Shown in pieces: positions 18,164 through 28,200 of a DNA stretch of 64,000 nt. The translations under genes were made by a program, and so were the position numbers. The notes under the pieces were generated by a model. It made no database searches. It was given only the letters and a program-made list of their open reading frames with translations, and was not told where the DNA came from. Source of the stretch: Ruminiclostridium cellobioparum subsp. termitidis CT1112 (GTDB taxonomy: Bacteria; Bacillota; Clostridia; Acetivibrionales; DSM-1351); assembly GCF_000350485.1 (NCBI RefSeq), contig NZ_AORV01000035.1, positions 124,001 through 188,000 on the forward strand, given 5' to 3'. How positions within the stretch are numbered: position 1 is the stretch's first letter; each line of letters opens with the position of its first letter.

Positions 18164-19006
18164 TTATTCTTTGACCGCACCTGCAGCCAGTCCGCTCTCA
18201 ACTTTTTCCTGGAAAAGCAGATAGATTATTACCATCGGCAAAACAGTAATGATAATCGAAGCGAAGATCGGTCCGTATTCGGTTACCTTGGCTCCGACGA
18301 AAGTCAGCATTCCAAGTGTGATGGTGTACATGCTTTTATTGGAAATAAACATAACTCCAAACAAGAGATCATTGTAAACATATAAAAATGTAATAATGCC
18401 GGCCGTGGAAATAGCCGGAAGTGTCAGCGGAATTATTATATTTCCGTATAAGCGCAAAGGACCGCACCCATCCAGAATAGCAGATTCATCCATGGACTTT
18501 GATATGCTTTTCATGTGTCCTACAATTAGTAAAACAGCCATTGGCATATTGAATGTGGTGTACAGAACAATGATCATCAAATAATTATTCTGTCCATGAA
18601 GAGTATTTACCATTTTCAGCAACGGTACCAGGGTCGTATGAATGGGTATCATTACACCAAGAGTAAAGTATATCAGTAAGATATTATTAATTTTATAGCT
18701 CAGTCTTGCTATTACAAAGGAAATCATTGAAGCGAGCAGTAAAACCAGAAATGTCGAACTGCCTGAAATAAAAATGGAATTGACCAGGCATCTTGCGAGA
18801 TTTCCTTTTGTAAAAGCCTCAACATAATTTTCAAATCTCAGAGAAGTTGGTAAACTGAGTGCTGATGTGGCAGATGAAAATAGTTCGTCGTTATTCTTGA
18901 AGGATGAAATAACCGTAAATAAGATCGGATACAGATTTATTACGGCCCAAACGGTTGCCAGTATATATACCGGCAGACTTCTTAATTTGTATAATTTTTT
19001 ATTCAT
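18164..19006 (-). CDS. Carbohydrate ABC transporter permease (MalG family)
   Basis: A 280-residue inner-membrane permease with six helices and the EAA loop, here ESAILDGCGPLRLYGNIIIPLTLP, that docks the ATPase. It pairs with the MalF-type permease 32 bases upstream and the solute-binding lipoprotein. There is no ATPase gene in the operon, so a shared MsmX/UgpC-like ATPase elsewhere probably energises it. Confidence 0.93.
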   Translation of the reverse strand: MNKKLYKLRSLPVYILATVWAVINLYPILFTVISSFKNNDELFSSATSALSLPTSLRFENYVEAFTKGNLARCLVNSIFISGSSTFLVLLLASMISFVIARLSYKINNILLIYFTLGVMIPIHTTLVPLLKMVNTLHGQNNYLMIIVLYTTFNMPMAVLLIVGHMKSISKSMDESAILDGCGPLRLYGNIIIPLTLPAISTAGIITFLYVYNDLLFGVMFISNKSMYTITLGMLTFVGAKVTEYGPIFASIIITVLPMVIIYLLFQEKVESGLAAGAVKE

Positions 19007-19038
19007 GTAAAATACCTACCAAGTTTTAATTTGAACTC

Positions 19039-19929
19039 TTAATTATTCAGTTCATCATTATTTACAAATTTATTGATCAGAATGCTTACTGCCAGCCCCA
19101 AAATGAGGATGACAGTGCCTATACTGCTTGCAAATCCATATTTCTGATACTTAAACGCAGAATAATACAGCAGCGTGGCAGGTACATCCGACGCACCGTT
19201 AGGACCTCCGCTGGTCATTACATAAACAATGTCAAAAACCTTCAGACAGCCTGTAACGCAGAGTACCGAATAAATTTTTATTGATTCCTTCATCAAGGGA
19301 AGGGTTATATTCCAAACTTTTTTTACACCTGTAGCACCGTCAATTTCTGCCGCTTCATATAATTCTTCAGGTATGCTGACCATACCGGCCGAAAAAATAA
19401 TCATATTCAGACCTACAGCTATCCATAAATTAATCAGCGGAATGGTTATTGACACGATATTCGGGTCGCCCAGCCAATCCTGAATCAGTGCCTGCATGCC
19501 CAAAAGCTGCATTATGGAATTTAACGAGCCTCCTGTGGGCCAGAGTATAAAAGTCCACATTATTGATATTGCCGTTATGGGAAGTATTACAGGAACAAAA
19601 AATATCGTTTTAAAAAACCTTACGGCTTTTATCTTGCTGGTTATTATCAAACTCAATATAAAGGACACAGGCATCTGGAGCAGGAACCCCACTGCTAAAA
19701 ATTTCCCCACATTTGCCAGTGCTCTCCAGAACTCACCGCTTTGAAGCAATTCCTTATAGTTGTCGAGACCTGCAAAAACCAAAGGACTTTGAGCGATTCC
19801 ATTCCAACTGAAAAAAGACATTCTTACCGATTGAATAACAGGATTAATCAACAAGACTGTGTATAATAAAATCGCAGGCAATACAAAAAGTACAGCGACT
19901 AAATGAAAATTCCACCTTCTCTTAATCAT
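19039..19929 (-). CDS. Carbohydrate ABC transporter permease (MalF family)
   Basis: A 296-residue, six-helix permease with EAA loop EAAEIDGATGVKKVWNITLP. GGAGGAG lies just ahead of ATG. It belongs with the MalG-type permease downstream and the lipoprotein upstream as a CUT1-type oligosaccharide importer. A long perfect hairpin (19950-19986) lies between the lipoprotein gene and this one and may lower its expression relative to the binding protein. Confidence 0.93.
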   Translation of the reverse strand: MIKRRWNFHLVAVLFVLPAILLYTVLLINPVIQSVRMSFFSWNGIAQSPLVFAGLDNYKELLQSGEFWRALANVGKFLAVGFLLQMPVSFILSLIITSKIKAVRFFKTIFFVPVILPITAISIMWTFILWPTGGSLNSIMQLLGMQALIQDWLGDPNIVSITIPLINLWIAVGLNMIIFSAGMVSIPEELYEAAEIDGATGVKKVWNITLPLMKESIKIYSVLCVTGCLKVFDIVYVMTSGGPNGASDVPATLLYYSAFKYQKYGFASSIGTVILILGLAVSILINKFVNNDELNN

Positions 19930-19949
19930 TAACTCCTCCAGAGTAACCT

Positions 19950-19986
19950 GCTAATTCGATATGGCACTGTGCCATATCGAATTAGC
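19950..19986 (-). other. Perfect 18-bp intercistronic hairpin between binding protein and permease genes
   Basis: GCTAATTCGATATGGCAC at 19950-19967 is followed by one base and its exact reverse complement (19969-19986). No T-run follows on either side, so it is not an ordinary terminator. In other binding-protein operons such hairpins protect the upstream message from 3' exonuclease and let the binding protein be made in excess. A protein-binding palindrome is the alternative. Confidence 0.8.
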
Positions 19987-20011
19987 GGGTATTTACAATT
20001 GTTGTGTTTAA

Positions 20012-21376
20012 TTACTTTGTATTTTTATCAATTTCAGACTGGATATTTTTTGCAGTCTTTTCAGGATCCTGTCCCGAGAACATACCTTGAATTTCATTTC
20101 TCACTTTATCGGACATTGTAGGCAATGGATCATAGCTGTACACCTCTGCCTTAAACTCTGCACTGTTGAGAAGATTGCTGTACTCAACGGTCAATCTGTC
20201 AACAACACTTGGATCAGACTCCATTTTGATCGGGAAAATACCGCCCTTTTGAACTTTTTGATAATATTTGAAGGCATCCACCGAGGTTGTATACTTAAGC
20301 AGGCTTAAAGCCGCATCTCTCTTTGCTCCCTCAGCTTTTCCGGATATGCAGAACGCTCCTCCGGCTCCGCCCATCCATACATTCTGGTTGTCAGGCTTGT
20401 CTGAGAAATATGGGAAGGGTACAACACCAACTTTGTCAGCTATGGGTGAAGCTGTTGCTTCGGGAACATACCAGCTTCCATTCATATGCATTGCCGACTT
20501 TCCGGAATGGAACATTGCCTTTTCGGCATTGTTGTCATAAGTGGCGGGTTTGTCTCCAAAATATCCTTTTTTGGCCCAATCGTTAATAATTTTGAATATT
20601 TCCACCATGTCCGGGTCGTCATATCTTGCTTTTCTGTCGGCCAGATCCATGTTTTTCTGAGCCCCCAGTTTCTTGTCGATGAGGTTTGCTATAAGGTGTC
20701 CGCCCCTCCATACGTCCTTTTCTCCCAAAGCCATCGGTACAATACCAGCAGCCTTGAACTTCTCAGAGACAGCTTCAAATTCTTCAATGGTTTTTGGGGG
20801 CTCGGCACCTATTTGCTTGAATAAGTCCTTATTATAGAACAGCGCAACTGCAAAGAATTCATATGGAACTGCATATGTACCTTCCACATCTTTGAACTGG
20901 AAGTTTTCAAAAACCGGCAGGAAGGGTTCCGACCATGTTTTATCAGCTTCAAGATCAGCACTTAAATCAGCTGCAACTCCGCTCTTGGCATATTCTCCAA
21001 AAGCAGCTCCGCCATAAGTCTGAAATAATTCCGGCACATCGCCGCTTGCCACAGCTGTTTTAAACTTCGTGTTAAAGGATGCTTCATCCTCTATTGACTG
21101 GTCTTCTATTGTGATATTTGGGTTCTTATCTTCGAATTCCTTTACTCTGTCTCTGAATGCAACCGCATTGGGCTGGTTGCTGGATAATCTCGTCAGGATT
21201 CTTATGGCTACCTTTTCATTGCTGCTCTGCGGTGCAGATGTGCTTGAAGTACCGGCTGCCGCCGAGGAAGCAGAAGTATCCACGGCGGTATTGCCGCCGG
21301 AGCCGCAGCCTGCCATACCCAACATTGAAACACTGATTGCAACTGCAAGAGCCATACTGATCTTTCGTCTTAGCAT
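20012..21376 (-). CDS. Extracellular carbohydrate-binding lipoprotein of the ABC importer
   Basis: A 454-residue family 1 solute-binding protein. The signal peptide ends in lipobox LGMAGC (Cys at about residue 23), followed by a Ser/Ala/Thr-rich linker. The mature part has the usual motif IEDQSIEDEASFNTKFKTAVASGDVPELF and a C-terminal DPEKTAKNIQSEIDK segment. It would sit lipid-anchored outside the membrane and deliver oligosaccharides to the two permeases downstream. GGGAGGAAT precedes the ATG. Position beside GH29 and GH38 genes suggests mannose- or fucose-containing oligosaccharides, by inference. Confidence 0.93.
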   Translation of the reverse strand: MLRRKISMALAVAISVSMLGMAGCGSGGNTAVDTSASSAAAGTSSTSAPQSSNEKVAIRILTRLSSNQPNAVAFRDRVKEFEDKNPNITIEDQSIEDEASFNTKFKTAVASGDVPELFQTYGGAAFGEYAKSGVAADLSADLEADKTWSEPFLPVFENFQFKDVEGTYAVPYEFFAVALFYNKDLFKQIGAEPPKTIEEFEAVSEKFKAAGIVPMALGEKDVWRGGHLIANLIDKKLGAQKNMDLADRKARYDDPDMVEIFKIINDWAKKGYFGDKPATYDNNAEKAMFHSGKSAMHMNGSWYVPEATASPIADKVGVVPFPYFSDKPDNQNVWMGGAGGAFCISGKAEGAKRDAALSLLKYTTSVDAFKYYQKVQKGGIFPIKMESDPSVVDRLTVEYSNLLNSAEFKAEVYSYDPLPTMSDKVRNEIQGMFSGQDPEKTAKNIQSEIDKNTK

Positions 21377-21429
21377 TATTTAATTCCTCCCAAAATAATA
21401 TTGAGTACAAAGTGTGTATATGCGCGCAC

Positions 21430-21459
21430 ATTATAGTCAGAAAGACTCCCAACCTGCAA
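21430..21459 (-). promoter_or_regulatory. Candidate promoter of the ABC importer-GH29 operon
   Basis: On the minus strand TTGCAG (21454-21459) and a perfect TATAAT (21430-21435) are 18 bases apart, about 54 bases before the lipoprotein start. A short inverted repeat, GACTC and GAGTC, overlaps the -35 and spacer and may be an operator. Confidence 0.45.
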
Positions 21460-21546
21460 GAGTCAAGAATTGTTTCTGCCATAGTTAAATTATAAAATTT
21501 TCTGTTATTTCATAAATGTAATTTCTTTGACCGATTAGGAAAATTT

Positions 21547-23361
21547 TTAATCTTTTTTTAACCCTTTTTTATATAGCGCCCATTTGTCCAGATTTTCCTT
21601 TTTGCCCAGAAGCTCATACCTGAGCATCTTATTGTTTGTATCAGCACCACATACATCAGCTCGGAGATAATATTGCTTCAAAAGGGAATAGACGGCAGGA
21701 GACAGTTTTTTTACATTATTCTCCACATCCTCGGAAGCAAAATGAACCGAGGTTTTCTCGGCCTGACCGGTCAGTTCACTTAAACCCTCAGTTTCCAGGG
21801 AATCCAGAGGATATTCCGGATCCAGGAGCCTGAACCAGGTCCATTGAGTATATTCAATTTCCTTCAGACTCTGTATTGTCCTCCGGGTATCTTCTTTTTT
21901 ACCGTCTCCCAGATACCATAATGGCAGCAATTCATTATTGTACATAAACTTGCTCTCAAATGTTTTATATCCATCGCCTGCGGCGTACTTTACAAGCTCC
22001 TCCAGGAGCAAGTTCCCTTTCTTGCCGTGCTTTAAAATATATTTCAGTATTCTGTCGTGTTCTCCATATTTCGAATAACCCATATCATCCAGGGCTTTAA
22101 TCATAAGAGGTGCTTCGGTATAGTGAAGAAATTCCGTTATCCCTTTGAAACTGCTGTATTTCTCTTCTTCCATGGGCATAACACTGAAGAAATATTTATC
22201 CTTCAGACGCATGTACAAATATTGCTTGTACAGCATCAGGAATTCCTCATTTTTATCCAGGCCCGTCTTTTGCCGTATACCCGCGGGCAGGCTGTTCATA
22301 GACATATTTTCATAGTAGGTGGCCATACCCTCATAAAACCACAATTGAGGCGGAGTATGAAAGGTGGTTTCCCGTACGGCAGTATCAAAAAAGGCATGGA
22401 ACATTCTATGTCCCATAAGCTGCCAGTCTCTTGTCTTTCCGGGTTGGAAGGAGCTTCCGCAGGTCTGGGTGCTGGAACCGCTGATAATATAGCTGCCGTC
22501 CTTCAAATCCTCTCTCAGAAGCAATATGGAAAAATTTATCTCACTTTCAAATAAACCGGCATAGTATTTATAAATACTGTTCAGTCCGTCTTCCACCTCC
22601 CGGGAATAATTCCCTTTATAGGCCGGATCAATCAATACCTGAAGTTTTCCTTCCCCTTGTTCATAAGAATATTTTCTGAATTTCCCAAATGCAAAACAGG
22701 ACTTTCTGAGGTCATATATGTCTGCCCAGGTTGGTTTTACCAGCTGTGAAAACAGTTCATCGCCGGTTTGTTTTGAGTAGGGGACAACAGAAACCCAATC
22801 CTTTGGAATGTCATAATGAATGGTTATCCTGCCCACATTTCGTTTTATTTCGCTTTCCTCCGTACTGAAGGCATACTGGGGAAGTATGAGAGCCCCGTCT
22901 CCGTCAAAAGTCACCATATCGGAGTATGCCCCGCCCCGGTGCCCATGTTTGTCAAGCTGCCCCAGACTTACATTGTATTCAACCAGTATACTCTTATCAT
23001 TCCCGGTGATTATTTCTATAAAATCATCTTTGACATCAAAATCCATTTTTTCACCGGTTTCAGCACTCCGGCATTTAATGTCAGAGCAGGGGATATCGCC
23101 CTTATAGAGCTTCAAATGCTCATTCTTCCTAACTTTTTGCATATTTAAATTCACATGCAGCCGATTATTCTGTCCGGATAAAGGGCTTACTTCATAAACA
23201 TATGAAAGGCCCCGGCCGCTAATAAACAATGAATAATATGCAATTATCCCAAAAGCAATAAGCAGTGAAACAGATATCAATAGAAACCACTTTTCAGTGA
23301 ATAACTTACCAAAAGAGGCCCACCTTTTAATTGGACTTTTTGTCTTCAATAATTTCATCAT
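21547..23361 (-). CDS. Membrane-anchored gluzincin-like protein with damaged zinc site (paralogue B)
   Basis: A 604-residue protein with one N-terminal membrane helix (about 27-48) and a large outside domain. Residues about 300-350 resemble the active site of M61/M1 gluzincin aminopeptidases: HRMFH (318-322) stands where HExxH is expected and is followed by LWFYEGMATYYE, which keeps the third ligand position E344. Replacement of the catalytic Glu by Arg319 predicts loss of hydrolysis. It overlaps the start of its paralogue's end by 35 bases and shares with it a C-terminal LLKQYYLRADVCG motif. The start is taken as the first ATG; the ribosome site is weak. Function unknown; a binding or sensory role at the cell surface is an inference from its place in the glycan locus. 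Confidence 0.7.
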   Translation of the reverse strand: MMKLLKTKSPIKRWASFGKLFTEKWFLLISVSLLIAFGIIAYYSLFISGRGLSYVYEVSPLSGQNNRLHVNLNMQKVRKNEHLKLYKGDIPCSDIKCRSAETGEKMDFDVKDDFIEIITGNDKSILVEYNVSLGQLDKHGHRGGAYSDMVTFDGDGALILPQYAFSTEESEIKRNVGRITIHYDIPKDWVSVVPYSKQTGDELFSQLVKPTWADIYDLRKSCFAFGKFRKYSYEQGEGKLQVLIDPAYKGNYSREVEDGLNSIYKYYAGLFESEINFSILLLREDLKDGSYIISGSSTQTCGSSFQPGKTRDWQLMGHRMFHAFFDTAVRETTFHTPPQLWFYEGMATYYENMSMNSLPAGIRQKTGLDKNEEFLMLYKQYLYMRLKDKYFFSVMPMEEEKYSSFKGITEFLHYTEAPLMIKALDDMGYSKYGEHDRILKYILKHGKKGNLLLEELVKYAAGDGYKTFESKFMYNNELLPLWYLGDGKKEDTRRTIQSLKEIEYTQWTWFRLLDPEYPLDSLETEGLSELTGQAEKTSVHFASEDVENNVKKLSPAVYSLLKQYYLRADVCGADTNNKMLRYELLGKKENLDKWALYKKGLKKD

Positions 23362-25147
23362 TTTCAGAATCCAACCCTAAATTTTTTATGTACTCATTCC
23401 ACTTATTTATGTTAACTTCATCGCTAAGGAGTTTATATTTCAACAAAGGATCATTAATATCCTTCAAACCGCACACATCTGCCCTTAATTTATATTGCTT
23501 CAACAGCATGAAAATGGTAGGTGAAAAATTACCCACCATTTCTTCGGTTTGCTTTGAAGCAAATACCACATTTTCAGCAATTGAAGCATCGGCTATCTTT
23601 TCAGGCTCCAGTAAAAATATCCTGTCATAGGGATATATGGGAATCTCCTGCTGATTCCAGCTGCACAGCAGCCTTTCATAATCATCCAGCCGCCTTGTTA
23701 TTATCTCCGGCTCTTCTTTTTCTGAAATGCTGCCGGAATAAGGCATTATGGTATCTCCCGACAGATAATTGCGGATGAGCTCCTCTCTTTCACCTGCCAC
23801 CGCAAGCATCAATTCACCCACATTTATGTTTTTTTCAGCTCTGTATTCAAGCAAGTATGTCAGAAGGGCATTCTTTTTAGCCGGTGCTGTTTCGGCCATA
23901 TCCTCTATGCTTTTAATGACCAGCGGAGCTTCAGTATAGAAAAAAAACTGCAGCTGCCCCTGTAATGCACTCTTTTCATCGGCTGGCGACAATTTGTACA
24001 TTGAGGGTTCCTTCAGTCTGAAATAGATGTATCTGGAGTAAAGTTCCGCAAATCCGTCGGAAGAATTGAATCGGTAATTTTTTCCCGCATTCTCTCCAAG
24101 ACAGTCCAGTGACAGATTTTCATAATAGGTGGCCAGCCCTTTGTACAGCCATAGATTAGGCTGATAGTGCAGATTAACGGCATTGATTTTATTGTCAAAA
24201 AATGCACTGTACAAACTGTGGGAAAAAGTTCTGATGTCATTTTCATTGCCTGGCTCCATGCTTATGCCCAGTGATTTACCGCCTATTCCGGCAACTGTGG
24301 TATTTTCCTTTGCTCTGTCATTTTTCAAAATAATTATCGGACAGTCTTCCAATCCGCCTCCGAACAGTTCTGCATAATAATCATACAGGCTGCCTATGAC
24401 TCTGACAGTCTCATCGGGCAATTGGGACTTGTATGCCGGATCAAATAATATATTTACATCGCCATTCCTGCCTTTAATATATTTGTTAATAAAGTCTCCA
24501 AAAGCATAACAGGATTTGGACAAGTTATATATTACATTCCAATCGGGATTATTGATTTCAACGGATTCAAGCTGTTTGCCACCGTTTTTTTGATATGGGA
24601 CAACCTCTTTAATACCGCTCCCCGCATCGGTTTTTATAACAATTTTACTCACGGTCCTTCCGATGTTCCCATGACCTTCCTGGTCGTAATCAAAGTATGG
24701 AAAAAACAAGGAACCTTCACCGCTGAATGCAATCAGATCATCTTTATAAATGCCCTGATATGCACTGCCTGAGAAGTCACCTATTTTAACCTTATAGGAT
24801 AAATCAATATATTGGGGGTTGGAGCCTGAGGGCTCAAGTATGAGCTTATTGTCCTCAGCACTGAAAAGAACCTCATTGCCGTCACTATCCATGCATTTTG
24901 CATCGATGGGATTAAAACTACTGCTTCCAAGTATAATTTTCACCGGAGAAAATATTCCGTCTCTGATGATTTTCATATTAATCTCTACGGTTTTCTCCTC
25001 ATTGAATTGAGGCTTAATGGTATACTCGATTTTTATGGTGCTCAAGCCGGGTTTTATAAAGAAAAAGAATACAGCTGAAATACACAGCATCAATGTAACT
25101 GCAATTGAAATTATCATATATTTTCTCTTAAAATTTAATTTGCCCAT
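23327..25147 (-). CDS. Membrane-anchored gluzincin-like protein with damaged zinc site (paralogue A)
   Basis: A 606-residue paralogue of the next gene, with the same plan: membrane helix at about 11-31, then an extracellular domain. The presumed peptidase motif is even further decayed: HSLYS (310-314) replaces HExxH and LWLYKGLATYYE places Lys336 at the third ligand, so no zinc site remains. The surrounding fold signature (xxWxxEGxATYYE-like) and the C-terminal LLKQYKLRADVCG motif are kept, which suggests structural conservation without catalysis. AGGGG lies seven bases before ATG. It follows the giant GH38 gene after a strong hairpin. I know of no assigned function. Confidence 0.7.
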   Translation of the reverse strand: MGKLNFKRKYMIISIAVTLMLCISAVFFFFIKPGLSTIKIEYTIKPQFNEEKTVEINMKIIRDGIFSPVKIILGSSSFNPIDAKCMDSDGNEVLFSAEDNKLILEPSGSNPQYIDLSYKVKIGDFSGSAYQGIYKDDLIAFSGEGSLFFPYFDYDQEGHGNIGRTVSKIVIKTDAGSGIKEVVPYQKNGGKQLESVEINNPDWNVIYNLSKSCYAFGDFINKYIKGRNGDVNILFDPAYKSQLPDETVRVIGSLYDYYAELFGGGLEDCPIIILKNDRAKENTTVAGIGGKSLGISMEPGNENDIRTFSHSLYSAFFDNKINAVNLHYQPNLWLYKGLATYYENLSLDCLGENAGKNYRFNSSDGFAELYSRYIYFRLKEPSMYKLSPADEKSALQGQLQFFFYTEAPLVIKSIEDMAETAPAKKNALLTYLLEYRAEKNINVGELMLAVAGEREELIRNYLSGDTIMPYSGSISEKEEPEIITRRLDDYERLLCSWNQQEIPIYPYDRIFLLEPEKIADASIAENVVFASKQTEEMVGNFSPTIFMLLKQYKLRADVCGLKDINDPLLKYKLLSDEVNINKWNEYIKNLGLDSENDEIIEDKKSN

Positions 25148-25196
25148 ATGTTACCCCTGTCGGAAATAAAGAATTCTGATTTCTTGGAGATGTAAT

Positions 25197-25234
25197 GAGA
25201 AGCCAAACCGAAAAAGGTTTCGGTTCAGCTTCTC
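25197..25234 (-). other. Intercistronic hairpin downstream of the giant GH38 gene
   Basis: GAGAAGC and its inverse, extended by a CCGAAA/TTTCGG core, form a stem of about 17 base pairs with one or two mismatches and a short loop. No T-run follows on the minus strand. It may stabilise the GH38 message or reduce read-through into the pseudo-peptidase genes. Confidence 0.6.
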
Positions 25235-25260
25235 AAGAAAACTATAGGTATTATCAGATA

Positions 25261-28200
25261 TTATTGCTGCTTGAAGTAAATGCTGTACAGCATTGCGGCT
25301 GCCTCTGCCCTGGTTGTAAAGGAGACCGGGTTGATATTCTTGCCGTCTCCGTTTATATACCCTAACATGACCATGGTTGCTGCATCGGCTGAGGCGTATT
25401 TTGCAATTTTGCCTTTATCCGAGAACTTCTCAAGCTGCTCCTGTGTTCCGGAAGCAAGGTTATTATCAACTGTTCTCAGCGCCTTTACAGTCAGGACCAT
25501 CATATCCTGTCTGGATATCCGCCTGTCGGCCTCAAATTTATTTTCTCCGACACCGGCTGTTATACCCAGCTTTTTAGCTGTTCCTATCTGCTCATAGTAC
25601 TTATTTGTCAGGCCGACATCATCAAAATTTGAATCAAAAGCTGCTTTTATATCCAGGGTCTTGATGAGCCATGCAATAAATTCACCTCTTGTTATATCCC
25701 TGCCAGGACTGAATTCAGCCTCGGAGGTGCCTTCAATTATTCCCTTTGCCGCCATTATTTCCACAGGTATCTGCATCCATGAAGCTTTCTTTATATCGCT
25801 GAAATTCTTATTCACGAACACAATGGCATATTTGCTGAAATGGGTTGTATTGAAGATGACTCCCTTTGCATTGGAATCATACCTTGCACTTGGCACTGCT
25901 GTCGCATTCCCTTTATCGTCCAGATGCCATACCGTAATATTGTCCTTTTTTAACATTTCCTCCCGGGTTGGGGTATAGGGAATATATACGGTTACAGGTG
26001 CATCAGGATTATTCCAGGTTATGACCTGGTTGTTTACTTTTGCCGTCAAATCAATTACAGGCCTGGTCCCGACAAACTTTCTCATTTCTGAGCCCAGTTG
26101 GCCGGTTTCCACCTGGGAAATGCAAATGGTAATATTCTGTGCATTCCCCACAGCTCTTGCCGTAAGCATGTTACCCGGTATGTCAATGGTTGCTGCGTCA
26201 GTTTCCAGCCTGATCCTTCTGGTCTTAATTTCTGAAGTCAGGTACTCGGCAGGAATTACATACTCCAGTCCCCTGGCAGTCTTAACCGCGGCATCTGAAG
26301 ATATTGCTACCGTTTTCACTCCATTCTTGTCGGCTTTTGCAGTCTCAAAAGCTTTTTTCAAAAATTCCGGACTCACTGCTGCGGCTGCCGGTTCCTGAGA
26401 GGTTGAAGCCGTTCCGGTATTTGAATATCCACTGTTGCTGCCATTGCTACTGTTACCGCCGCTGCTGTTATTACCGCCGTCACTGCCGCCGCTGCTTATT
26501 TTAGCCAGTATGACATTGGCCTGGGTCACTTCTCCGGCAGTCACATTTATTCCGGTTGACAGGCCGTTCTGGTATCCTGCCTTTGCAACAGACAATGTAT
26601 ATCCTGTTCCTGCTGAGACCTCAGTCATTGTATATATTCCGGCAGTATTGGTAATGGCTGTGTAAGCCTTATTGCCGGCCGAAAGATATACTGTTGCTCC
26701 CTCAACAGGATTCCCGTATTCATCCGTCACTTTACCCGATAGCATTCCCTTATTCACCGGAACAAGGATTATGTTGTCCACCACTGTTATTTCGCCTTCA
26801 ATAACAGTTACTTCGGGAATTGACACACTTTGATATCCGGTTTTTGAAGCGGTTATCAAATAACCTGTCCCTGCCTTCAGGTTATTTAGAAGATAGTCAC
26901 CTGAAGCGTTTGTTATAGCTGAGCTGCTCTCTGTGGTTGAGTCTCCTGTTGTCGTGGAGTCATCTGCTGACGCGGAGTCACCTTCTGTCGTGAAATCAAC
27001 CGTTATGGCAGAGCCACTTGTCACAGATGGGTCATCTGTTTCAACCGGATCGATTGTCACACTCCGGTTGCCGGTTTCCGCCGGGCTGCTTATTGTTATA
27101 ACTGCACCCTGGACCGGATCTCCAAATGCATCCAGCACTTTTCCCGAAATTATTCCGGTTCCGGGTTTAATAACTGCTGTCAGTACTAAATCACCCAGAT
27201 ATGTGGTGTTATCTGAAATTACATTAATCCCGTCAATGCTTCCGTTCTGGTAATCAGTCTTGCTTGCAGTTATGGAGAATCCTGTTCCGGAAGGTACCAT
27301 CCCGATGGTATATGTTCCTTCAGCATCTGTTGCAGCCAGATATTCATTCCCATCGGCCGTCAGTTTCACATTTACTCCCTGGAGAGGGTTTGACGAGTTA
27401 TCCATAACCCTGCCGGTAACTGACCCCGTGGTATTTGTAGATACTTTAAAGGCATCTATAATAAGGTATCTGCCATTCAAGGCATTGACAATCCTGATGG
27501 TATGCTGTCCATAAGGCAAGCCGTTTCTTCCGTACAAAAGGTTGCGGGCTGATGAGGTATCGGATGCCAGATGTAAGGTTCTTTGAAACTCGCCGTCAAT
27601 ATAAATATCAGCATCACTCAGGCCGTGATCCAATTCCGTATAGAAGAATATTCCTGTTCCGGTAAAGGTATATTCACAGTATGCGCCCATATCCATCGTA
27701 TACTTGATATCGTTTTCAAAATCACCGTTGCTCCGGTTATCGCTGTATCCCCAGTTGCCGCTGTATGTGACCGAACTGTCATCACCGTCAATGAACAGTG
27801 CATTTTCAGGTGCAAACGGGTCCAATATGATATCCTGGGCCAAAACCGTATCGCCGGCTGTAATTACTACTCCGGATACATATGAGGCCTGGTAGCCCGG
27901 TTTGACTGCAGTCACCGTATAAGTTATCCCCGTCGGTACATTCGCTATTGTATAGCCTCCGTCTGAATCTGTTGCAGCTGCAAAGCCTGTACCTTTTACG
28001 GCCACAGCCGCTCCTGCCACCGGATTATGGGAACTGTCGAGTACCCTGCCTGTGATTGTCCCCAGCTGAGCTATCCGGCTCAGCACCAGATCACTTTCTA
28101 TTGTTGTATTTCCTGAGATTACGTCAATTCCCGCTGCTGCCGTCTCCTGGTAACCAGCTTTTGTCACAGTCAGAGTGTAGCCTGTTCCAGACGGTATATT

